From assembly GCF_024971095.1 (NCBI RefSeq), contig NZ_CP069717.1:558001-622000 (forward strand): DNA of 64,000 nucleotides. Direction: 5' to 3'. This stretch comes from Microbacterium neungamense (lineage in GTDB: Bacteria; Actinomycetota; Actinomycetes; Actinomycetales; Microbacteriaceae). The notes beneath the pieces are model-generated. The model made no database searches, had not been told where the DNA came from, and saw only the letters and a program-made list of their open reading frames with translations. This document shows, one piece after another, positions 16,725 through 24,926 of the stretch (position 1 is the stretch's first letter; every line of letters begins with the position of its first letter). The position numbers and the translations under genes are program-made.

Positions 16725-16942
16725 GTGGGAGCCCCGCAGCGGTTGTCCTGACTCAGCGACTGACTGACTACGGGTCTTGAACGCGATCTGTCGTTCGATC
16801 GCTGCGGGGCTGCCATGCACTCACCGTGCGAGGGTTGTGACCTCATAGGAGCCTGTGCCAGCAGGCACCCATCACTGTCTTGTCCGCTCGCTCTCGGATG
16901 GTGCGTGCCGTCCGATCGGAGAGTTGAGAGGAAGGGACGGCG
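16725..16942 (+). ncRNA. Candidate bridge RNA leader of the inner IS110 element
   Basis: The transposase leader contains a perfect 12-bp stem, AGCCCCGCAGCG (16730-16741) with its complement at 16800-16811, then a GTGCC-AGCA-GGCAC hairpin (about 16855-16868). CACTGTC at 16873-16879 is complementary to GACAGTG at the element's left end (16709-16715). CATAGGAGC (16844-16852) is repeated at the right insertion junction (18003-18011). IS110-group elements are known to encode bridge RNAs in this position. The assignment here is inferred from structure and complementarity only. Confidence 0.4.
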
Positions 16943-17998
16943 ATGACCACCATCGCACGAGAAGAGCAGCAGGACCAGGTCATGATCGTGGCGGGTATCG
17001 ACACGCATGGCGATTCCCACACCGCGGCGGTCATCGACACCACCGGCCGGCTGCTCGGGAGCGCGCAGTTCCCCGCGAATCGTTCCGGTTATGCCGCGTT
17101 GCTGAGTTGGGCGTGTGCGTTCGGTGTGCTCGTGATCGCGGGGATCGAGGGCACCGGCGCATACGGTGCCGGTCTTGCCCGTCACCTGCGCGCTGCGGGT
17201 GTCGAGCTGCGGGAAGTGGACCGACCGGACCGGAAGTCGCGGCGCTTTGCCGGTAAGTCCGACCCGCTGGACGCGGAAGCTGCCGCCCGGGCAGCGTTGG
17301 CAGGCACACGATCGGGGATCCCGAAGGACCGAGCAGGGAAGGTGGAAGCGCTCCGCAATCTGCGGATCGCCAGGCGCAGCGCCGTGACCCAGCGCGCCGA
17401 CTGTCAACGCCGGATGAAGGCGATCATCGTCACCGCACCCGACGCGCTCCGCGAACGGTTGCGGGGGCTGTCAGACCGGGAGCTGATCGAGGTATGTGCC
17501 GCTGCACGTCCCGACACCACACGCGCCGACGAACCCGAGCAGGCATCGAAGATCGCGCTGCGCGCTCTCGCACGCCGCCACCAGTCGCTGACCGCCGAGA
17601 TCGCCGAACTCGACGCACTCATCGACCCTCTCGTCGCGGACATCAACCCGCGGCTGCTCGCCCTCAACGGGGTCGGCGCCGATGTCGCCGGGCAACTGCT
17701 CGTCACCGCTGGCGAGAACCCCGGCCGGCTCCGTTCCGAAGCCGCATTCGCGATGCTCTGCGGCGTCGCGCCCATCCCCGCCTCATCAGGCAAAACCCAC
17801 CGACACCGCCTCAACCGCGGCGGCGACCGCCACGCGAACGCCGCGCTCTACCGCATCGTGCTCTGCCGGCTCCGCTGGGATCCCAGAACCCGCGCTTACG
17901 CCGCCCGACGCACCACCGAGGGCCTCTCGAAGAAGGACATCATCCGCTGCCTCAAACGCCTCATCGCCCGCGAGATCTACACCGCCCTCACCACTTGA
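16943..17998 (+). CDS. IS110-family transposase (DEDD/serine recombinase)
   Basis: A 352-residue intact transposase. The N-terminal RuvC-like DEDD domain has acidic residues in VAGIDTHGDSH, IAGIEGTGAYG and KSDPLDAEAAAR. The C-terminal Transposase_20 domain has NGVGADVAGQLL, CGVAPIPASSGKTHRHRLNR (catalytic Ser region) and a helical tail. The ATG at 16943 follows GGAAGGGA. The protein would act with the leader RNA to recombine the element. It lies within and splits another IS110 transposase gene. Confidence 0.93.
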   Translation: MTTIAREEQQDQVMIVAGIDTHGDSHTAAVIDTTGRLLGSAQFPANRSGYAALLSWACAFGVLVIAGIEGTGAYGAGLARHLRAAGVELREVDRPDRKSRRFAGKSDPLDAEAAARAALAGTRSGIPKDRAGKVEALRNLRIARRSAVTQRADCQRRMKAIIVTAPDALRERLRGLSDRELIEVCAAARPDTTRADEPEQASKIALRALARRHQSLTAEIAELDALIDPLVADINPRLLALNGVGADVAGQLLVTAGENPGRLRSEAAFAMLCGVAPIPASSGKTHRHRLNRGGDRHANAALYRIVLCRLRWDPRTRAYAARRTTEGLSKKDIIRCLKRLIAREIYTALTT

Positions 17999-18003
17999 CA
18001 TCC

Positions 18004-18827
18004 ATAGGAGCATCGCCGGCGAGCACGGCGAACGCTGCTTCGGAGCGGACCCGGCCGGGGTGTGACCAGGCGGCGATGATCACGGCCGCGTTGATCGCGC
18101 CGATCCCGGGCTCGTCGAGCAGGATTGCGGCGTCGCTGGCGGCGACCAGCGCGGTGATCGCGTCACGGTTAGCAGCGAGGTCCTCATCGCAGACGGCAAC
18201 CCGTCGGGCCAGCCGGATCGCTTCCCGGCGGGCTGTCGCGGTCGCGAGGTCCTCCTGTCGCGTGCGCCAGGACTCGATCGCCGCGAGCTGCTTCTTGGTG
18301 AGCGAGGCGCGGGCGTCGATGCCGAGGTCGACCGTTCGAAGCAGCGCGGTCAAGGCGTTGATCGACCTGGTGCGTTCGAGGTTGATGAGGTCGCGGGCGC
18401 CGATCAGCACCCGCAGCGCCGCGCGGACTCCCGCGTCCTGACGCGGATCACGGAGGTTGTCGGCATCGACGCCGAGCACGGAGCGGGCGATCAGTTCCGC
18501 GTCGATCTCGTCGCTCTTGCCTCGTCCGCGACGTTCACGTGCCGCTGTCGGGAACGACTCCACGACCCGGTAGCCGGCGTCCTGGCATGCTCTCGCGAGC
18601 CGGGCGCCATACGAGCCGACGCCCTCGATCGTTACGAGCACATCGGCCAGCCCGCTGGTGCGCCGAGCGATCCACGCGACCGCGCGTGATAATCCCGCCG
18701 GCGTCGTCGGGAAGGTCCGAGTGTCCACTCTGGCGCCAGTGCGCGCGTCGAGCACGGCGAGAGTGTGTGTTCTGGAATGGGTGTCCGCGCCGATGACATA
18801 CGCGAACGTGTTTGCGACGATGGTCAT
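18004..18827 (-). pseudogene. IS110-family transposase, N-terminal part (interrupted)
   Basis: Starts MTIVANTFAYVIGADTHSRT at 18827 and carries the DEDD residues (GADTHSRTHT, VTIEGVGSYGARL, KSDEIDAELIARSV) and the start of the C-terminal domain (LLDEPGIGAINAAVI, SEAAFAVLAGDAP). It breaks off at about 18004 at the junction with the inner IS110 element. Its missing end is at 16457-16705. The protein is only distantly related to the inner transposase, so two different IS110 elements are nested. Confidence 0.88.
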
Positions 18828-18849
18828 GGTGACCGTGATCCTCTCCACT

Positions 18850-19118
18850 GGGTTGACGTCACTGCTGGCGTCGACCCGGGAATGGTCACTTCGAGGCAGG
18901 CCTGTAATGGGCCACGACCGCCGTGAACGGTCGGGCAAGCTTCTGATCAAGCCATCGGAGTGGGCAGGGTCGGCGCCGGCACCCACCCGGCCGGACAGAT
19001 CCTGGGAAAGGCACCCCGCCGAAGCGGGAGGCCAGGCGATTCAAGAGTCACGACCAGACGGAGCACCAGCACCCACCCTGCCAGCCGACCCCAGGCCAGC
19101 CACTTCAGAGACTTACAG
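18850..19118 (-). ncRNA. Candidate bridge RNA leader of the outer IS110 element
   Basis: This is the non-coding leader upstream of the minus-strand transposase start. On the RNA strand it has a CCCGC-UUCG-GCGGG hairpin (19015-19028) and a CGACCG/CGGTCG hairpin (18915-18933). Next to the UUCG hairpin it reads TTGAATCGCCTGG (19032-19044), resembling the DNA that flanks this left end at both places it is found. UUACAGGC (18900-18907) is complementary to GCCTGTAA at the element/target junction. These are the properties expected of target and donor guides in an IS110 bridge RNA; the assignment is inferred. Confidence 0.45.
18982..19118 (-). repeat. 137-bp IS110 left-end sequence, copy 1
   Basis: Identical over 137 bp, in inverted orientation, to 24306-24442. 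The shared sequence ends sharply at CTGTAAG, marking the element boundary (at 19118) against the ppsA fragment. Copy 2 has no transposase attached. Confidence 0.9.
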
Positions 19119-19220
19119 GCGCTTCAGCTGGACCATCTCGCCGAGGGAGGCGTTCTTGCCTCCCACCGACTCGACGTCACCGAGTCCGAGGTCCTTGAAC
19201 CACACGACGTTGGCGCTCAT
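19113..19220 (-). pseudogene. ppsA: 5' fragment of phosphoenolpyruvate synthase
   Basis: Starts at ATG 19220 and reads MSANVVWFKDLGLGDVESVG, then GKNASLGEMVQLKRL before running into the IS110 left end. The segment WFKDLGLGDVESVGGKNASLGEM is the conserved N-terminus of PEP synthase (pyruvate, water dikinase). The remaining roughly 750 codons are missing, removed or displaced by the IS110 insertion. Its start lies 11 bp downstream of lutC, so the original operon was lactate permease, lactate oxidation, then pyruvate to PEP. Confidence 0.85.
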
Positions 19221-19230
19221 GGGCGTCCTT

Positions 19231-19893
19231 TCATTCGCCGTCGCCGGCGTTGCTGACGATGATGACGACCAGGGTCCGCGGCCCGTGCACGCCCTCGACC
19301 CGCTCGAGCTCGATGTCGCTGGTGGCGCTGGGTCCGCTGATCCACGTCTGTGGCCGCGGTCCCTCGGCTGCCGGGCGCAGGCGTGCCACCGCGTCGGGGA
19401 CGTCGTGCACCACCTGGTCGGCGCGGACCACGCACACGTGGGTGTCGGGCACCAGGGTCAGGGCCCGCCGGCCCTGGTCGGCCGTGTGGTCGAGGACGAT
19501 CGTGCCGGTCGTGGCGATGCCGACGGCGGACCCGGTCACCACCGCGTCGATCGCGTCGAGCTCGGCCGCCGTCGCCGCCTCTGCCTCGGGGAGCACCTGC
19601 GCGACCTCCGCGACGGCGTCCCGCCAGGACGGCTCGACGCCGGTCGGTAACACCACGCTGCGGCACCCGTTGGCACGCAACGCGGCCGCGATCTCGGCAG
19701 CGACGTCCTGCGGCTCCACGCGCACGACCGTCGCCCGGTAGTCGGCGACGTTCTCCGCGAAGAGCGCCAGCGTCTCGGCAGGGCCCACCGCGGTGGTCTC
19801 GACCGTGGGAGCGGGCCCACGCGCACCCGCTGGGGTGGTCACGTCCGCCACGGCCCCGCGGACCCGGGCCAGGATCTCCTCGCGCGCGCTCAC
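19231..19893 (-). CDS. lutC: Lactate utilisation protein C (LUD domain)
   Basis: A 220-residue LUD-domain protein, third component of the LutABC L-lactate oxidation complex. Conserved segments include SAREEILARVRGAVAD at the N-terminus, AVVTGSAVGIATTGTIVLDH in the middle and PQTWISGPSATSDIELERVEGVHGP (shown in part) near the end. The start is GTG at 19893, overlapping the lutB stop as GTGA. Upstream residues in the open frame are antisense noise. It is intact, although the gene downstream is truncated. Confidence 0.93.
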   Translation of the reverse strand: MSAREEILARVRGAVADVTTPAGARGPAPTVETTAVGPAETLALFAENVADYRATVVRVEPQDVAAEIAAALRANGCRSVVLPTGVEPSWRDAVAEVAQVLPEAEAATAAELDAIDAVVTGSAVGIATTGTIVLDHTADQGRRALTLVPDTHVCVVRADQVVHDVPDAVARLRPAAEGPRPQTWISGPSATSDIELERVEGVHGPRTLVVIIVSNAGDGE

Positions 19894-21446
19894 CGCTCGC
19901 CCCCTTCGCTCTCGTGCTCGCGTGCCCACCACTGCCGGAAGGTCTCCGTCGGTGGCGTCGGCACGTCCCGGGCGTTGGTCCAGGCCCCGAGCCCCGGCAC
20001 GGAACGGATCGTCCGCTTGCCCAGCACCCGACCCGCCGCGGTCGCCGCCTTCTGCGCGAGCGTCAGGCGCTTCGGGTCGGACAGCAGCCAGGCGGTCGCC
20101 TTCATGGCCGCGGCCTCCGGTGTGGGGCCGGCCTCCTCGACGACCTTGCCGCGCAGCTCGACGAGGAGCTCGGGGATGTTGATGCGCACCGGGCAGGCGT
20201 CGAAGCAGGCGCCGCACAGGCTGGAGGCGTACGGCAGCGACTTGTCGACGTCGCTCGCGGTGCCGCGCAGCTGCGGGTTGAGCACGGCGCCGATGGGCCC
20301 GGGGTAGACGGAGCCGTAGGCGTGGCCGCCGGTGCGCTCGTAGACCGGGCAGACGTTGAGGCACGCCGAGCACCGGATGCACCGCAGGGCCTGGCGCCCG
20401 AGCTCGTCCTCGAGCACGTGGCTGCGCCCGTTGTCGAGGAGGACGACGTGCACCTCCCGGGGGCCGTCGCCGTCGTGGACGCCCGTCCACATCGTCGTGT
20501 AGGGGTTCATCCGCTCACCGGTGCTCGACCGGGGGAGCAGCTGCAGCATCGGGCCGAGGTCGTCCCACGTCGGGAGCACCTTCTCGATGCCCACGACCGA
20601 GATGAGCGTCTCGGGCAGGGTCAGACACATCCGGCCGTTGCCCTCGGACTCGACGACGACGAGCGTCCCCGTGTCGGCGATGGCGAAGTTGGCGCCCGAG
20701 ACGGCGACCTTGGCCCGCAGGAACTTCTCGCGCAGGTGCAGCCGGGCGGCCTCCGCGAGCCGGGCGGGCTCGGCGGTGAGGTCGTCGGGTGCCGGACGGC
20801 CGACCTTGGCCATCTCGCGCCGGAAGATCTCGCGGATCTCGCTGCGGTTGCGGTGGATGGCGGGGACCAGGATGTGGCTGGGCCGGTCGTGGCCGAGCTG
20901 CACGATGAGCTCCGCGAGGTCGGTCTCCCAGGCGTGGATGCCGGCCTCCTCCAGCGCCTCGTTGAGCTCGATCTCCTGTGTGGCCATCGACTTGACCTTG
21001 ACGACCTCGTCGGTGTCCTTGCTGGTCACGATGTCGCGCACGATCCTGTTCGCCTCGGCGGCGTCGCGGGCCCAGTGCACCACGGCTCCGCGCGCCGTCA
21101 GGTTCGCCTCCAGCTGCTCGAGGTAGTCGCCGAGGTGGGTGAGCGCCTCGTCCTTGGCCTGCGCACCGGCGGCGCGCAGCGCCTCCCAGTGGGGGAGCTC
21201 GCCGACGACCGCGGCCCGCTTCGCGCGGATGGTGTGGGTGGCGTGCTGCAGGTTGCGGCGCTGCTGGGTGTTGGCCAGGGCGGTCCGGGCGGCCTTGGGG
21301 AACTTCGGCATTCCCACGAACGTCGGCGACGTCGTCTGCACCGGTGCCCCCACGGCACCACGGGTGCGGTCCGGGTATGCCGCGGGGCCCAGCCCCACGT
21401 CGCCCGTGGGTGGGTCGGTGGCGGCCCCCGGGGTCGCGCTGCTCAT
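19890..21446 (-). CDS. lutB: Lactate utilisation iron-sulfur protein B
   Basis: A 518-residue LutB with an N-terminal LUD domain (VKVKSMATQEIELNEALEE, ANFAIADTGTLVVVESEGN) and a C-terminal ferredoxin-like part with two 4Fe-4S motifs, CIRCSACLNVCPVY and CGACFDACPVRINIPELL. It transfers electrons during oxidation of L-lactate to pyruvate. The ATG at 21446 overlaps the lutA stop (ATGA), and the gene is translationally coupled to lutA and lutC. Confidence 0.95.
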   Translation of the reverse strand: MSSATPGAATDPPTGDVGLGPAAYPDRTRGAVGAPVQTTSPTFVGMPKFPKAARTALANTQQRRNLQHATHTIRAKRAAVVGELPHWEALRAAGAQAKDEALTHLGDYLEQLEANLTARGAVVHWARDAAEANRIVRDIVTSKDTDEVVKVKSMATQEIELNEALEEAGIHAWETDLAELIVQLGHDRPSHILVPAIHRNRSEIREIFRREMAKVGRPAPDDLTAEPARLAEAARLHLREKFLRAKVAVSGANFAIADTGTLVVVESEGNGRMCLTLPETLISVVGIEKVLPTWDDLGPMLQLLPRSSTGERMNPYTTMWTGVHDGDGPREVHVVLLDNGRSHVLEDELGRQALRCIRCSACLNVCPVYERTGGHAYGSVYPGPIGAVLNPQLRGTASDVDKSLPYASSLCGACFDACPVRINIPELLVELRGKVVEEAGPTPEAAAMKATAWLLSDPKRLTLAQKAATAAGRVLGKRTIRSVPGLGAWTNARDVPTPPTETFRQWWAREHESEGGER

Positions 21447-22216
21447 GCCGGGTCCTCCTCGGTCGACGCCAGGATCTCGGCGAGGTGCATGCGCCGCACG
21501 CCGGAGCGCTGCCGGCCGAGGATGCCGCCGATGTGGGCCAGGCACGAGTTGTCGCCGGCCACGAGGACCTCGGCGCCGGTCTCGACGACGTGCCGCGCCT
21601 TGTCCGCGCCCATGGCGATGGACACGTCGGCGTTCTTCACCGCGAAGGTGCCGCCGAAGCCGCAGCACTCCTCCGCGCCGGGCAGATCGACGAGGTCGAT
21701 GCCGCGCACCGCCCGCAGCAACTGAAGCGGGCGGTCGCCCACCCGCAGCATGCGCAGCGAGTGGCACGTCGGGTGGTAGGTGACACGGTGCGGGAAGTAG
21801 GCGCCGACATCGGTGACACCGAGGACGTCGACGAGGAACTCCGACAGCTCGTAGACCTTGGGCCCCACCTCCTGCACCCGGCCGAGCAGAGCGGCGTCCC
21901 CGCACCCGCGGGCGATCATCGGGTGCTGCTCACGCACCGAGCCGACGCACGACCCGGACGGCGCCACGACGGCGTCGTAGTCCTCGAACACGTCGGCGAA
22001 CCGGCGCACCAGCGGGACGGCGTCCGCGGCATACCCGGTGTTGGTCAGCATCTGCCCGCAGCACGTCTGCTCCATCGGGAACTCCACCCGGCAGCCGAGC
22101 CGCTTCAGCAGGCGGACCGTGGCCTTCGGCGTCTCGGGCCACATCGTGTCGTTGAAGCACGTGGCGAACAGGGCGACCTTGAGGTCCGCAGCCGCCGGGC
22201 GTGACGTCGTTGTCAT
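21443..22216 (-). CDS. lutA: Lactate utilisation protein A (CCG-domain Fe-S oxidoreductase)
   Basis: A 257-residue protein with the two cysteine-rich CCG domains of LutA/GlpC-type electron carriers: VEFPMEQTCCGQML in the first half and DLPGAEECCGFGGTF in the second, plus SGSCVGSVREQHP. Works with LutB and LutC in the cytoplasmic-membrane-associated L-lactate dehydrogenase system. The ATG at 22216 overlaps the lldP stop (ATGA), so all four genes form one transcript in the order lldP-lutA-lutB-lutC. Confidence 0.95.
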   Translation of the reverse strand: MTTTSRPAAADLKVALFATCFNDTMWPETPKATVRLLKRLGCRVEFPMEQTCCGQMLTNTGYAADAVPLVRRFADVFEDYDAVVAPSGSCVGSVREQHPMIARGCGDAALLGRVQEVGPKVYELSEFLVDVLGVTDVGAYFPHRVTYHPTCHSLRMLRVGDRPLQLLRAVRGIDLVDLPGAEECCGFGGTFAVKNADVSIAMGADKARHVVETGAEVLVAGDNSCLAHIGGILGRQRSGVRRMHLAEILASTEEDPA

Positions 22217-24000
22217 GGGAGCATCCAAGCAAGAACGGTGGACTGGAGCCCGACGAGGAGACAGACGGCCGTGATGAGGCCGATGCTCCAGGGCAGGACC
22301 TTGCGCAGGATGTCGGCTTCGCGGCCGAGCAAGCCGACGGCCGTGGCCGCGATGGTGAGGTTCTGCGGGCTGATCATCTTGCCCACCACGCCGCCGGAGG
22401 TGTTGCTGGCGACCAGCAGGGTCGGGTCGATGCCGGCCTCGGTGGCGGCGGTCTGCTGGAGGGTGGCGAAGAGGGCGTTGGCGCTGGTGTCCGAGCCGGT
22501 CACCGCCGTCCCGATCCAGCCGAGCAGAGGCGAGAGGAAGGCGAAGGCCGCGCCGGCGCCAGCGATCCAGGTGCCGATCGTGATGGTCTGACCTGAGAGG
22601 TTCATGACGTAGGCGAGAGCCAGGACCGACGCCACGGTGAGGAAGGCCCATCGCATCTTGTGAGCAGTGCCGACCAGCTCGCGTCCCAGTCCCTTGAGGC
22701 CGATGCCGTAGATGAGGGACACGACCAGGGCGCAGATGAGGAGCATCGTCCCGGGTGAGCTCAGCCACGACAGCGTGTAGACGGCGGACGCGTTCGGGGT
22801 GCCCCCATGCGTCAGCACCTGGTCCGCGAGGCCGGGCCACGGGATCTTGACGTCTGTGCCGGCCAGCCAGTCCTTCACTGCGGGCACGAGCTTGGCGAGG
22901 GCGAAGACGACGATGACGAGCACATAGGGGAGGAGAGCCATGCTGATCCGGCCGGCGGTGAGCGAGCGGGCGCGCGCGTCGAGCTCGGCTAGGGACACCT
23001 CGTGGGCGTCGCGCCCGCCCCGGCCGGTCGCGGAGGCGGGTCGTGCGGCGGACGTGACATCCTCACTGCCGGTGATGCGGCTGGCCGCACCGGACTCGCC
23101 GACCGTGGCCAGTTCCTGTTCGCGCTCCCTCGCCAGGGTCGACAGCGCCGCCTGGCGCCCGGTCGGCTTCCACACCCGCAGGAAGAGGACGGCGGCCGCG
23201 AGGCTGGCCAGGGACGCGATGATGTCGGTGAGCTCGACCGAGATGTAGGTGGCCGAGAGCCACTGGAAGACCGCGAAGGTCACGCCGACGACCATCGCGA
23301 TGGGCCAGGTTTCCTGGACCCCGCGTCGACCGCCCGCCATCAGCACGAGCAGGAGGGGCACGAAGACGGCGATAAGCGGCGTCTGGTGGCCCACGTAGGC
23401 GCCGATCTCGGTGTAGGGGATGTTCGTGAGTGCACCGGCGGTGATGATGGGAGTGCCGATCGCGCCGAAGGCCACCGGAGCGGTGTTGGCCAGGAGCACG
23501 ACGGTCGCGGCGCGCAGGGGCGAGAAGCCGACCGCCATGAGCATGACACCAGTGATCGCGACAGGTGCCCCGAAGCCGGCGAGGGCCTCGAGGAGGCCGC
23601 CGAAGCAGAAGGCGATGATGATCGCCTGGATGCGCGGGTCGTCCGAGATGAGGTGGAACGTGGCACGGAGGTCCTCGAACCGCCCGGAGGCGACGGTCAC
23701 CTGGTAGAGCACGATCGCGGTGAAGACGATCCACATGATGGGGAAGAGGCCGAAGGCCGCTCCCTGGGTGGCTGCGAGTGCCGCGAGGCCGACCGGCATC
23801 TTGAACGCAGCCGTGGCCACCAGGATCGCGACTGCCAGCGCGGTGAGCCCCGCCCAGTGCGCCTTCCAGCGCAGGAGGCCGAGGGTGACGAACACGGTCA
23901 GCAGGGGTAGCGCCGCCACCAAGGCGGAGAGGGTGAGGCTGTCGGCGACCGGATGCAGGTCCGGTTGGAACGCGCCGGCCATGGCGTGGGATGGGGTCAT
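22213..24000 (-). CDS. lldP: L-lactate permease
   Basis: A 595-residue polytopic membrane protein of the LctP family, importing L-lactate with H+. Hydrophobic helices run through the whole length (for example ALVAALPLLTVFVTLGLL at the N-terminus), with family signatures EALAGFGAPVAITGVMLMA, NTAPVAFGAIGTPIITAG and SNTSGGVVGKMISPQNLTIA. A hydrophilic loop rich in Arg/Glu/Ala lies around residues 285-340. The ATG at 24000 heads the operon. The 45 bp upstream contain no promoter I can call with confidence before the transposase remnant begins. Confidence 0.95.
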   Translation of the reverse strand: MTPSHAMAGAFQPDLHPVADSLTLSALVAALPLLTVFVTLGLLRWKAHWAGLTALAVAILVATAAFKMPVGLAALAATQGAAFGLFPIMWIVFTAIVLYQVTVASGRFEDLRATFHLISDDPRIQAIIIAFCFGGLLEALAGFGAPVAITGVMLMAVGFSPLRAATVVLLANTAPVAFGAIGTPIITAGALTNIPYTEIGAYVGHQTPLIAVFVPLLLVLMAGGRRGVQETWPIAMVVGVTFAVFQWLSATYISVELTDIIASLASLAAAVLFLRVWKPTGRQAALSTLAREREQELATVGESGAASRITGSEDVTSAARPASATGRGGRDAHEVSLAELDARARSLTAGRISMALLPYVLVIVVFALAKLVPAVKDWLAGTDVKIPWPGLADQVLTHGGTPNASAVYTLSWLSSPGTMLLICALVVSLIYGIGLKGLGRELVGTAHKMRWAFLTVASVLALAYVMNLSGQTITIGTWIAGAGAAFAFLSPLLGWIGTAVTGSDTSANALFATLQQTAATEAGIDPTLLVASNTSGGVVGKMISPQNLTIAATAVGLLGREADILRKVLPWSIGLITAVCLLVGLQSTVLAWMLP

Positions 24001-24045
24001 GGGAGTGTCCTGTGTCAGCGTCTTTGTCCGGTTTAGGCCGTGGGA

Positions 24046-24305
24046 TCAAACAACATCGGGGTCTCCTAGTTTGGGTTGATTCTTCCACTGTGCTTGATGG
24101 TAGGCAAGGCGCTGGACGGCGGCTCGGGCGAGGCCTTCGCGGCGTGCGCGGCGGATGGTTTCACCGCGGCCCTCGTGTTCGTCCAGTGGGGTGACGTAGC
24201 CGATGCCCGAGTGCAGTCGTGAGCCATTGTGCTCGGTGCGGACGACGTCCAGCTCGGCGCGCAGACACTTGATCTGCCTGGTGGCGGACAGTTCATCTGA
24301 ATCGG
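24046..24305 (-). pseudogene. C-terminal remnant of a transposase (IS3/rve type)
   Basis: The minus-strand frame reads ATRQIKCLRAELDVVRTEHN, then GSRLHSGIGYVTPLDEHEGR and AVQRLAYHQAQWKNQPKL before a TGA at 24046. The RLHSGIGYVTP motif followed by a basic tail is typical of integrase-core transposase C-termini. It is cut at 24306 by the IS110 left-end sequence. It lies immediately upstream of lldP and may have replaced the original promoter region. Confidence 0.7.
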
Positions 24306-24442
24306 CTGTAAGTCTCTGAAGTGGCTGGCCTGGGGTCGGCTGGCAGGGTGGGTGCTGGTGCTCCGTCTGGTCGTGACTCTTGAATCGCCTGGCCTCCCGC
24401 TTCGGCGGGGTGCCTTTCCCAGGATCTGTCCGGCCGGGTGGG
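24306..24442 (+). repeat. 137-bp IS110 left-end sequence, copy 2 (orphan)
   Basis: Exact inverted copy of 18982-19118, including the UUCG hairpin and the putative target guide (24380-24392). It sits against CATCTGAATCGG, which resembles the sequence next to copy 1 (CAGCTGAAGCGC), and is truncated at 24443-24447 by IS3 copy B. It records an independent insertion of the same IS110 element. Confidence 0.9.
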
Positions 24443-24521
24443 CCCCGTGCGTCAGGATGGGGTGAGACACCAGCACTGCTGACCTTCGCACTGCACGGGG
24501 CGAGAACGGACCAATACTGAG

Positions 24522-24926
24522 ATGACGATGACGGTTGCTGACGTCGGCACCGATGATGGGGCTATGGCTCCTCGTGCTGACCGGCCCAAGAGGCGGACGT
24601 TCACCGCCGAGTTCAAAGCGGCGATCCTGGCCGAGTACGACGCCGCGGACCGCTCTGGGCGTGGGGAGATCCTGCGCCGGGAGGGCCTGTACACCTCCCA
24701 CATCATCGAGTGGCGCAAGGCCGCGGCCGCCGGCTCGCTGTCCGGGCTGGGCAGCAAGCCGCGGGACCGGCGCGAGCGGGAGCTGCAGGCGCTACGGGCC
24801 CGGGCGGAGAAGGCCGAGGCCGAGCTGGCCAAGACCAGGGCGGCGCTGGACCTGATGGGAAAAGCACACGCGCTCTTGGAGACGCTCTCCGAGAGCGCGG
24901 ACAAGCCGCCGCGGTCGCCGCGGTGA
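24522..24926 (+). CDS. IS3-family transposase OrfA (copy B)
   Basis: Identical 134-residue product to copy A: helix-turn-helix plus coiled coil. GGGAAAAG at 24857-24864 is the probable -1 slippery site. The orfB frame is -1 relative to this one, and the orfA stop overlaps a GTG (GTGA at 24923-24926) that could also start OrfB. Confidence 0.9.
   Translation: MTMTVADVGTDDGAMAPRADRPKRRTFTAEFKAAILAEYDAADRSGRGEILRREGLYTSHIIEWRKAAAAGSLSGLGSKPRDRRERELQALRARAEKAEAELAKTRAALDLMGKAHALLETLSESADKPPRSPR

Larger units (their letters stand above)
16706..18003 (+). mobile_element. Complete IS110-family element inserted into a second IS110 element
   Basis: The element comprises a non-coding left leader of about 237 bp (16706-16942), a full transposase (16943-17998) and only about 5 bp on the right, the layout of the IS110 group. 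There are no terminal inverted repeats. Boundaries are placed where the coding sequence of the host IS110 transposase stops and resumes. Exact ends are uncertain by a few bases. Confidence 0.75.

Noticed and set aside
24001..24045. LldR/FadR-type operator upstream of lldP
   Set aside because: Looked for a GGT-N-ACC type palindrome; none of adequate symmetry is present in the 45 bp before the transposase remnant.
24044..24055. GATCAAACAAC shared with 63432-63442 as a common IS end
   Set aside because: Only 11 bp are shared with no matching partner end or transposase type; could be chance.
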